From the NCBI GenBank assembly GCA_949373085.1, contig CASICJ010000004.1:1-64000 (forward strand): DNA of 64,000 bases. Reading direction: 5' to 3'. The notes under the pieces were generated by a model. The model did not search any database and was not told the DNA's origin. It worked only from the letters and a program-made list of their open reading frames with translations. This DNA is from an uncultured Verrucomicrobiales bacterium (GTDB taxonomy: Bacteria > Verrucomicrobiota > Verrucomicrobiia > Verrucomicrobiales > Akkermansiaceae). This document shows positions 57,818 through 64,000 of this stretch, one piece after another (positions within the stretch are counted from its first letter, which is position 1; every line of letters starts with the position of its first letter). Made by a program: the position numbers and the translations under genes.

Positions 57818-58654
57818 CTACCTTTGAGGCATCGTGTAGTCCAGATATTGCGACAATTTTCGGCGGAGATCACGGCGCTGTACGATAGCGTCGATTAAAC
57901 CGTGATCGAGCATGAACTCGGCTGTTTGGAAGCCGGGAGGCAGGTCTTGGTGGGTCGTTTCCTTGACCACACGCGGTCCGGCAAAGCCGATCATACACTT
58001 AGGCTCGGCAATGTTGATGTCGCCAATCGTTGCATAAGATGCAGTCACTCCTCCGGTGGTTGGATGAGTGAAAATAGAAATGTAGGGTAGTTTCGCCTCG
58101 GAATGAAGAGCGAGCGCTCCGCAGGTTTTAGCCATCTGCATTAGGGAGAGGATACCTTCTTGCATGCGTGCTCCTGATGATGACGAAAAAATCAAGATGG
58201 CTCTTTTTTCGGCCGTAGCTTGTTCGATGGCTCTTGTGATTTTTTCGCCGACTACCGAACCCATAGAGCCGGCAAAGAATTTAAAATCCATCACTGCCGC
58301 CATGACTGGGTTCTCTCCGATTTTCATTTTCCCGGTGACCACGGCATCTTTGAGTCCGGTCTTTGCTCGAAGGAGCTCGGTTTTTTGAGAATAGTGGGAA
58401 AAGCCAAGTGGGTTTGTAGAAATGAGATTGGTCTCAGTTTCCTCAAATGTATCTTCGTCGGCAATGAGCTTGAAACGATCGTAGGCGCCCATGAGAAAGT
58501 GATGGGAACAATTGGTGCAAACAAGGTCGTTCTGCTCGAGGTCCAAGGTGTGCAGCAATTCCCCACAATCGGGACACTTGGTCCAGAGATCGTCAGGAAG
58601 GTTGTCTCTTCCTTTCGAAGCGCGCTTGAGCCGTGGTTTGTCAAAAATGCCCAT
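57818..58654 (-). CDS. accD: Acetyl-CoA carboxylase carboxyltransferase subunit beta
   Basis: The 278-residue protein carries the zinc ribbon CPDCGELLHTL and CTNCSHHFL (four cysteines, residues 27-49), then the crotonase-like carboxyltransferase core with MDFKFFAGSMGSVVGEKI, SSSSGARMQEGILSLMQMA, HPTTGGVTASYA and GFAGPRVV. It forms malonyl-CoA with AccA, AccB and AccC, which lie elsewhere. The start MGIFDKPRLKR is the standard AccD start. Its last gene end is three bases from the GHL10 stop. Confidence 0.95.
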   Translation of the reverse strand: MGIFDKPRLKRASKGRDNLPDDLWTKCPDCGELLHTLDLEQNDLVCTNCSHHFLMGAYDRFKLIADEDTFEETETNLISTNPLGFSHYSQKTELLRAKTGLKDAVVTGKMKIGENPVMAAVMDFKFFAGSMGSVVGEKITRAIEQATAEKRAILIFSSSSGARMQEGILSLMQMAKTCGALALHSEAKLPYISIFTHPTTGGVTASYATIGDINIAEPKCMIGFAGPRVVKETTHQDLPPGFQTAEFMLDHGLIDAIVQRRDLRRKLSQYLDYTMPQR

Positions 58655-58895
58655 GAAGGTAGGACCTTAGGATGGAATTTCCGCGGGAGAAAGAGCAATT
58701 TATGGGGTCATTGAATGACTTTGGATGGTTGGTAGCTCAAATTATCCGTTGGTTGGTTCTCGTCGAGAACCGAGAGTTGTAAATCATTTAGAGATATTTA
58801 TCCTTTTTTTGTCCTCAAATAGGCTCAGGACCCAAGGGTTTCGTGCGAAGTGAGGGAGTCGAAAAACGAAATGCAGGGGGAAAGAAACGATGAAC

Positions 58896-59147
58896 CTATT
58901 TTCCCTCGGGCATCACCGGAAGGAGTCCAAGAAGCATTTCATAGCGGCTGCCATCAAAATCGCGTTTATCGGCCATCATGGCCTCGACTTCATCGGCCAG
59001 ACAAAAGGCGATCATCGCTTTGGCCTCTTCCTCCTCGATATCAGGCTCGGTGAGGATGCGGTCGAATGCCTCCCGCACGTAAGGGGTTTCGGGCGACTTC
59101 AATTGTTCCTCGACGGCGGGGAGGAGTTTTTCAACAGCTTCGTCCAT
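58896..59147 (-). CDS. Small acidic protein of unknown function
   Basis: I do not recognise this 83-residue protein. It is rich in glutamate and aspartate (MDEAVEKLLPAVEEQLKSPE, EPDIEEEEAKAMIAF) and predicted to be helical and soluble. It lies on the same strand as L31 and just downstream of the L31 terminator. It begins ATG with no obvious strong ribosome binding site. Confidence 0.6.
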   Translation of the reverse strand: MDEAVEKLLPAVEEQLKSPETPYVREAFDRILTEPDIEEEEAKAMIAFCLADEVEAMMADKRDFDGSRYEMLLGLLPVMPEGK

Positions 59148-59162
59148 GGGGGAAGTTTAAAC

Positions 59163-59195
59163 AAAAAAGACGACTCCGTGAAGAGCCGCCTTTTT
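59163..59195 (-). terminator. Rho-independent terminator after rpmE2
   Basis: On the minus strand GGCGGCTC pairs with GAGTCGTC (two G-U pairs) around a six-base loop, followed by six T. It lies 29 bases downstream of the L31 stop. Confidence 0.8.
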
Positions 59196-59223
59196 GAAAG
59201 TGTGAAAAGAGAAATAAAGGTTT

Positions 59224-59499
59224 CTAATCTTGGGCCCGGGTGGGCTTCTTGGCCCGACGCACGGTGCCAAAACGCTTTTGGAACTTGTCGATGCGACCCT
59301 CAGTATCCACAAAGGTACTCTGACCAGTGAAGAAGGGGTGCGAATCGGCCGTGAGGCCCATCGAAATTACGAAATGTTCAACACCATCGATCTCTTCGGT
59401 CTTGTCAGACTTGGCGGTGGATCGGGTGATGTAACGGTGACCAGAGGTCATGTCTTGGAAGATTACGGGATGGTAATCGGGATGGATGTCTTTTTTCAT
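59224..59499 (-). CDS. rpmE2: 50S ribosomal protein L31 type B
   Basis: The 91-residue protein begins MKKDIHPDYHPVIFQDMTSG and contains ISMGLTADSHPFFTGQST and DTEGRIDKFQKRFG, the type B pattern. The zinc-binding cysteines of type A L31 are absent, so this is the C-minus form, which in many bacteria is used under zinc limitation. Here it may be the only L31; that cannot be judged from the window. It has its own terminator. Confidence 0.95.
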   Translation of the reverse strand: MKKDIHPDYHPVIFQDMTSGHRYITRSTAKSDKTEEIDGVEHFVISMGLTADSHPFFTGQSTFVDTEGRIDKFQKRFGTVRRAKKPTRAQD

Positions 59500-59608
59500 G
59501 GGATGCCCTTAAAGTTCGGGGTGCGACGTTTCCGACGCCGCGCGGGCGGGGTTTAGCCGGAAAAAGCGCTCGCTGTCAACCCGATTCAGCCTTATTCACT
59601 GCCTCGTT

Positions 59609-59797
59609 ATGAATCTTAAATCCTTCGAAACGATGGATCCGCATCTTCTCGTTGGTCTTATCAACACTGAGCTGCGTAACAACGCAAGCTCGCTTGATGA
59701 TCTCTGTAAAACCCATGGTTTGGATGAGAAATCCGTCACCGACCGCCTTGCCATCGCGGATTATCATTTTTCCAAGGAAGCGGGCCAGTTTAGGTGA
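59609..59797 (+). CDS. DUF4250 family small protein
   Basis: The 62-residue product contains MDPHLLVGLINTELRNNASS and LDDLCKTHGLDEKSVTDRL, ending FSKEAGQFR. This closely matches DUF4250, a small helix-turn-helix-like family of unknown function that normally starts with MDPH. Two starts are possible: 59609 (MNLKSFETMDP) or 59633 (MDPHLL), and family length favours 59633. It is a single gene, divergent from rpmE2. Confidence 0.75.
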   Translation: MNLKSFETMDPHLLVGLINTELRNNASSLDDLCKTHGLDEKSVTDRLAIADYHFSKEAGQFR

Positions 59798-60011
59798 CTC
59801 ATTTTTAGGCTTAGGCCTGATATTCGTTCCCGTAGGGTATTGATAAATTCAAAAAGAAGTCGGGAAGTTTGTGATCTAGATGCAGAAACTGGATGCTTCT
59901 TTGGTCAGGGAAGGCTCTATACTTCTAAATTAATTTAGGAAGTGGAATCTGAAGGTATTTAGCATTTTTCTTCTGGTCCCGCCATGGGTGGTAGGTTTTT
60001 ATCTTCTCCTT

Positions 60012-61004
60012 ATGAAAAATTTTTTGGCCTGCACAGTGGCATTTGGCGTGTTTGCATTCTCTGGTTGTGGAGAGAAGAAAGATGGGAAGGCGAGCTACGC
60101 GCTGGTCACCACTGGAGTGGCTTCGTTTTGGGATATCTGTAAAAAAGGTGGGGAAGATGCTGGAAAAGAACTGGATGTAGATGTGGAAGTGCTGATGCCG
60201 TCCTCCGGCGACGATCAGAAATTAAAGCTTGAGGATTTGCTGGCCAAGGGAGTCGATGGAATTGCTGTGGCAGCCATCGATCCGATCAATCAGGCGGGTT
60301 TGTTTGATGAGGTTGCAGAGGATTCGATTTTGATCACGATGGACACTGATGCCCCCACCACAAAACGTCAGGTTTACGTAGGGATGGATAATTACGATGC
60401 GGGCTGGATGTGCGGTGAGTTGGTTAAGGAGGCGATTCCTGGAGGAGGAGAGGTCATTCTCTTTATTGGCCGACTTGAGCAAGATAACGCAAAACGCCGC
60501 AGGCAAGGCGTGATTGATTGTCTGCTTGGCCGCGAGAAAGATGCTAGTCGTTATGATGCCCCGGGCCAGTCACAGATCGGCGCCAAGTATACTGTTTTGG
60601 CAACATTGACCGACCAGTTTGATCGCGCGAAAGGAAAGGCCAATGTTGAAGATATGCTTACGAAGCATGAAGGAGTCGATGCCATGGTCGGGCTCTTTGC
60701 ATACAATCCCCCTCTCATTTTGGAGGCTTTGAAGCAGGCCGGAAGGATTGGGGAGGTTAAGGTAATCGGTTTTGATGAGGATGAAGTTACACTCCAAGGT
60801 ATTAAGAATGACTCGGTGTACGGCACTGTTGTGCAGGACCCTTATGAGTATGGGAAGCGCTCCATTGAGATTCTTGATGCTCTCTCCAAGGGCAATACCT
60901 CAGTCATTCCCGAGAACAAGTTTGTAGACATTCCAGCGCGCCAAATCCGTAAAGATAACGTGGATGTCTTTTGGAGTGATCTGAATTCAAAGCTTGGAAA
61001 GTAA
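60012..61004 (+). CDS. Sugar ABC transporter substrate-binding lipoprotein (ribose/RbsB family)
   Basis: The start MKNFLACTVAFGVFAFSGC at 60012 is a lipoprotein signal with lipobox FSGC; an in-frame start at 59988 adds eight residues. The mature protein is a type I periplasmic binding protein: VTTGVASFWDICKKGGEDAG, LAKGVDGIAVAAIDPINQAG, VYVGMDNYDAGWMCGE, VMGLFAYNPP-like VGLFAYNPPLILEAL and VIGFDEDEVTLQG. It captures a sugar for the following ATPase and permease. The sugar cannot be told from sequence. First gene of a three-gene operon. Confidence 0.92.
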   Translation: MKNFLACTVAFGVFAFSGCGEKKDGKASYALVTTGVASFWDICKKGGEDAGKELDVDVEVLMPSSGDDQKLKLEDLLAKGVDGIAVAAIDPINQAGLFDEVAEDSILITMDTDAPTTKRQVYVGMDNYDAGWMCGELVKEAIPGGGEVILFIGRLEQDNAKRRRQGVIDCLLGREKDASRYDAPGQSQIGAKYTVLATLTDQFDRAKGKANVEDMLTKHEGVDAMVGLFAYNPPLILEALKQAGRIGEVKVIGFDEDEVTLQGIKNDSVYGTVVQDPYEYGKRSIEILDALSKGNTSVIPENKFVDIPARQIRKDNVDVFWSDLNSKLGK

Positions 61005-62509
61005 TGGGGGAACCTTTCCTGGAGGTTCAAAAAATCACGAAGCGCTTTCCCGGGGTGGTGGCTCTTTCGGGGGTGGACTTGAAGGTGTATCCTTCGGAAG
61101 TTTTGGCCCTAATCGGGGAAAATGGAGCGGGAAAGAGTAGCTTGATGAAAATCCTCGCAGGCGTTCAGCCTGCGGATGAGGGCGAGTTGTTGGTGGAGGG
61201 AAAAGCTGTTCGGTTTTCAGGCGTTCAAGATGCTCAGAAATCGGGAATTGCGCTGATTCATCAGGAGTTGAATTTGGCGGAAAACCTGACAGTGGCAGCC
61301 AACATTTTTTTGGGACGCGAGCCTGGGAAATTTGGTTGGATCGACCAAGGGTTGATCGAACGGGAGTCGAAACGGGTTTTGGAGATGGTGGGTCTTGAGG
61401 TGTCGCCGGAGACTTTGCTGAGTGAATTGACACTTGGGAAACAGCAATTGGTCGAGATTGCGAAGGCGCTGTCGACCGATGCTAAAGTCATCATCATGGA
61501 CGAGCCGACGTCGAGTTTATCTCTACGCGAGTCCGAGCGGCTCTTTGAAGTGATTCACGATCTTCGGGACAAAGGGGTGAGTGTGATTTACATTTCTCAT
61601 CGCTTGGGTGAGGTGAAGGAGTTGGCGGATCGGGTGGTGGTTTTTCGTGATGGAGAAAATGCTGGAATGCTTGAAAGGAATGAGGTCGATCATGATGCGA
61701 TGGTGCGTATGATGGTTGGTCGTGAGGTCTCGCAATTCTATCAAAGGACGGAGCATGACCTAGGCGAAGTGGTACTTTCGGTTCGAGGGTTGCGCTCGAT
61801 GGAGCACCGGGAAAATGAATTAAACTTTGAGGTGAGAGCTGGTGAGGTGGTGGGAGTCGCTGGTTTGGTTGGAGCTGGGCGGAGTGAGATGTTGGCCGCT
61901 TTATTCGGAGCCCGACCTGCGCTTGGCGGTGATGTTTTAGTTGCAGGAAAGGGCGGCTTGCCGCGGTCGCCGAGAGAGTCGCTGGGGCGTGGGCTTGCCT
62001 TAGTGCCGGAGGACCGGAAGGGACAAGGTCTCATTCTCGATATGGCAGTTAAGGAAAATATGAGCCTCGCTTCGCTTCGTCGTGATTCCAAAGGTCCTTT
62101 TTTGAATACTGATAAGGAGGAGGAGTTGGTGGCTGATATGACATCGGCTCTCAGTGTAAAGACGCCGGGATCATGGCAGTTAGCCCGTTTTCTTTCGGGA
62201 GGAAATCAGCAGAAGATCGTTCTGGCCAAGTGGTTGGCGCTGAAGCCCAAGGTTTTACTCCTCGATGAACCAACGCGCGGTATTGATATTGGGGCGAAAG
62301 AGGAGATTTATTTGCTCATGGAAAAATTCGCGCGCGAAGGAATGGCGGTTTTGTTTGTCTCTAGCGAGATGGAAGAGATTATGGGGATGGCAGATCGGAC
62401 CTTGGTGATGCACGAAGGGCGGATTACGGGCGAGTTGGCTCGAGAAAATTTTAGTGAAGAGGCCATTATGGAATTGGCGACGGGTGGGAACATTAACAAA
62501 GCAGAATAA
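61004..62509 (+). CDS. Sugar ABC transporter ATP-binding protein (RbsA/MglA-type)
   Basis: The 501-residue protein overlaps the binding-protein stop by one base (TAATG). It has two ABC domains. Domain 1 has IGENGAGKSSLMKILAG, LTLGKQQLVEIAKAL and VIIMDEPTSSLS. Domain 2 lacks a canonical Walker A lysine (GLVGAGRSEMLAALFG), as is normal for the family, with FLSGGNQQKIVLAKWLA and LLLDEPTRGIDIG. It energises uptake through the permease encoded next. Confidence 0.95.
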   Translation: MGEPFLEVQKITKRFPGVVALSGVDLKVYPSEVLALIGENGAGKSSLMKILAGVQPADEGELLVEGKAVRFSGVQDAQKSGIALIHQELNLAENLTVAANIFLGREPGKFGWIDQGLIERESKRVLEMVGLEVSPETLLSELTLGKQQLVEIAKALSTDAKVIIMDEPTSSLSLRESERLFEVIHDLRDKGVSVIYISHRLGEVKELADRVVVFRDGENAGMLERNEVDHDAMVRMMVGREVSQFYQRTEHDLGEVVLSVRGLRSMEHRENELNFEVRAGEVVGVAGLVGAGRSEMLAALFGARPALGGDVLVAGKGGLPRSPRESLGRGLALVPEDRKGQGLILDMAVKENMSLASLRRDSKGPFLNTDKEEELVADMTSALSVKTPGSWQLARFLSGGNQQKIVLAKWLALKPKVLLLDEPTRGIDIGAKEEIYLLMEKFAREGMAVLFVSSEMEEIMGMADRTLVMHEGRITGELARENFSEEAIMELATGGNINKAE

Positions 62510-62510
62510 G

Positions 62511-63470
62511 ATGAAAAAAATCAAAGGTATCCTGATCACCCTGATTATGATTTACGTCGCGACAGCGATTCTGGGCGAGAATTTTCTGGGAGGATACAAT
62601 CAAGGGAAGTTGCTTGAGCGGACCGGGCTTTATGGCTTGTTGGCGATTGGGGTGGCCTTTGTAATTATCACGGGAGGAATAGACCTTTCGATTGGCTCGG
62701 TAGTTTGTTTGGTGGGTTGCGGGGTTCCATGGCTGGTGATGAGACAAGGATGGTCACCGGGCAGTGCGGTGGCGATCGCGATGGTGGTTGCCCTCTGCGT
62801 TGGGCTTTGGCATGGTTTTTTAATTACCAAGCTCAAGCTGCAGCCTTTCGTGGTGACTCTCTGTAGTTTGCTAATTTACCGGGGGGCAACGCGCGGGCTC
62901 GCAGAGGATCAGTCGCAAGGATTTGGAGGAGAGCATGAGGCGTTTCGACAGTGGGGAACAGAAGCCATCGAAGTGACTGATAAATTTGGGATTCCTTATC
63001 CCTTTGTGATTTTGATCGTGGTGGCGATCATTGCGTGGGTTTTCTTGAACAAGACTATTTGGGGGCGATACCTTTTTGCCTTGGGAAATAACGAGGAGGC
63101 CGCCCGGTTAAGTGGGATTAACACCGACCGAATGGTTATTTTATCCTACGTGATTTGTTCGATGCTGGCAGCGCTCGGTGGGCTGTTGTTCATTTTAAAT
63201 GGTAATTCGGCTCAGCCGAGCGATTTTGGAAACTTTTATGAGCTTTATGCGATCGCTGCAGCAGTGCTTGGCGGTTGCAGTCTTCGTGGAGGGGAGGGCA
63301 CAATTGTGGGGGTGGTAATTGGAACGGCCGTGATGCAACTCTTAAAGAACATGATCAATCTGGTAGATTGGTTAAAATCGCACATGGAATTCTTAATTGT
63401 TGGAATCGTTTTGCTGGTGGCAGTGATTGCCGACGAAATGATCAAACAACGGGTGAGAAAATTGAAGTGA
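62511..63470 (+). CDS. Sugar ABC transporter permease (RbsC-type)
   Basis: The 319-residue membrane protein starts MKKIKGILITLIMIYVATAI one base after the ATPase stop. It has about nine or ten helices with AFVIITGGIDLSIGSVVCL, the family's EAA-like region GRYLFALGNNEEAARLSGI and VLGGCSLRGGEGTIVGVVIG. It completes the transporter. No sugar kinase or regulator follows within the window. The upstream in-frame start at 62454 lies inside the ATPase gene and is rejected. Confidence 0.95.
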   Translation: MKKIKGILITLIMIYVATAILGENFLGGYNQGKLLERTGLYGLLAIGVAFVIITGGIDLSIGSVVCLVGCGVPWLVMRQGWSPGSAVAIAMVVALCVGLWHGFLITKLKLQPFVVTLCSLLIYRGATRGLAEDQSQGFGGEHEAFRQWGTEAIEVTDKFGIPYPFVILIVVAIIAWVFLNKTIWGRYLFALGNNEEAARLSGINTDRMVILSYVICSMLAALGGLLFILNGNSAQPSDFGNFYELYAIAAAVLGGCSLRGGEGTIVGVVIGTAVMQLLKNMINLVDWLKSHMEFLIVGIVLLVAVIADEMIKQRVRKLK

Positions 63471-63605
63471 TAATAATCAATTTGGGCGCCACGCCTGGGC
63501 ACTTTCTTCTTATTTTACAGTGCGCGGGAAAAGTCAGGGCTTTAATCGTTAGATCGAAAGCAAGCTGACGACACCAGACGGGCAAATCAGCGGTTTACGG
63601 GAAAA

Positions 63606-63887
63606 TCACCTCTTCAAAACCACCGTAATTGGTTTTGGGAGATTGAAGTTTACGAGTGGGTGGTTGCGATAGCCAACTTTTGAGACCTGCAGGTATTCGA
63701 TGGTGGGGAGATCTTGATGAACTAGAACCCCGCCCTCTTTATCGGTTGCTTTAGGTGGCCAGTTAAAGCTCCGACTCATCGGGACGACCTTGGCATCCTC
63801 AATTGGTCTCCCCGTCTCATCGACCACAAAAATAGTAGGCGAGCAAGAGCTGCAGATTAGAGCAAGAATTCCGAGGAAAGATCTCAT
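63606..63887 (-). CDS. Small lipoprotein with carboxypeptidase-regulatory-like domain
   Basis: The 93-residue product begins MRSFLGILALICSSCSPTIF, a lipoprotein signal with lipobox CSSC or LICSSC. The mature part is a single beta-sandwich: VVDETGRPIEDAKVVPMS, TDKEGGVLVHQDLP, LQVSKVGYRNHPLVNF, ending ITVVLKR, which looks like the CarboxypepD_reg-like (Ig/transthyretin) fold. Its start overlaps the stop of the upstream gene (ATGA), so the two are co-translated. Function unknown. Confidence 0.75.
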   Translation of the reverse strand: MRSFLGILALICSSCSPTIFVVDETGRPIEDAKVVPMSRSFNWPPKATDKEGGVLVHQDLPTIEYLQVSKVGYRNHPLVNFNLPKPITVVLKR

Positions 63888-64000
63888 TGAGGAACAGATG
63901 AGAGGAATTGTTCCTGAGCGATCCGCTCGGCTGACCGGGTGTCGTTGTCGTCGGAAGTTTCGCCAACGAGTTCGCCACGGAATTTGTCAATCATGGCTTC
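63884..64000 (-). CDS. C-terminal end of an unidentified protein (partial)
   Basis: The last 38 codons of a gene that enters from the right edge read EAMIDKFRGELVGETSDDND, then TRSAERIAQEQFLSSVPQ and stop. The hydrophilic helical tail does not identify a family. Its stop overlaps the start of the small lipoprotein gene by ATGA. Confidence 0.5.
   Translation of the reverse strand, partial: EAMIDKFRGELVGETSDDNDTRSAERIAQEQFLSSVPQ

Overview
The window is a composite contig, not one continuous genome. Bases 1 to about 4768 carry an alphaproteobacterial gene block (MgtE C-terminus, 5-formyltetrahydrofolate cyclo-ligase, Bcr/CflA-type MFS exporter, YmdB-type phosphoesterase, EamA transporter, YebC) of the kind found in Rhodobacterales-like bacteria. 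At 4769-4819 lies a perfect head-to-head copy of the SMART cDNA/template-switch primer. On its far side the DNA belongs to a different organism and opens in the middle of rpoC. The junction is a library artefact that cuts both yebC and rpoC. No link between the two sides should be interpreted.

Bases 4820-64000 look like Verrucomicrobiota. Evidence: a paired DUF1501 / DUF1549-DUF1553 (cytochrome-c-like) gene set, a formylglycine sulfatase, a single-chain double UvrA as in Chlamydia, exosortase-associated TIGR04073-type and CPBP (TIGR03008-type) proteins, an SHD1-domain protein, DUF4250, C-minus L31 and very small lipoproteins.

Layout: 4.8-9.3 kb rpoC end, sulfatase, a membrane-anchored unknown. 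9.3-17.4 kb giant uvrA and a transmembrane Ser/Thr kinase with two C-type-lectin-like ectodomains. 17.5-19.2 kb asd and two tiny lipoproteins. 19.2-23.7 kb the DUF1501/PSD1 pair. 24.3-29.9 kb a three-gene operon of secretin, AsmA/GspN-like periplasmic protein and P-loop ATPase, with no pilin or pilus motor nearby; it is full of single-base indels. 30-47 kb mostly housekeeping genes: lipB, polX, ilvE-like aminotransferase, SDR, PBP2, RRM protein, miaA, D-Ala-D-Ala carboxypeptidase, 6-phosphofructokinase, Lrp plus aminotransferase, CPBP protease. 47.2-49.2 kb a beta-helix protein. 52-58.7 kb oppF, pgsA, an rsmA-Nudix fusion, a ModF-like double ABC protein, a GHL10 glycosidase and accD. 58.9-64 kb rpmE2, DUF4250 and a complete ribose-type sugar ABC operon.

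A second anomaly is at about 49.30-51.92 kb. A small minus-strand membrane-protein gene following oppF is split in two by about 2.6 kb of GC-richer DNA made of gene pieces: an unrecognised fragment, a PhoPQ-activated-protein homologue, and an endonuclease/phosphatase N-terminus joined in frame to an amidase fragment. It is either another mis-join or a real mosaic insertion.

Single-base indels cluster at 3.7, 5.04, 17.5-19.2, 24.5-29.9 and 51.0 kb, while long genes elsewhere (uvrA, the DUF1549/1553 gene, PBP2) are intact. This patchiness, the hits in essential genes (rpoC, asd) and the frequent homopolymer sites favour sequencing or assembly error over true gene decay.
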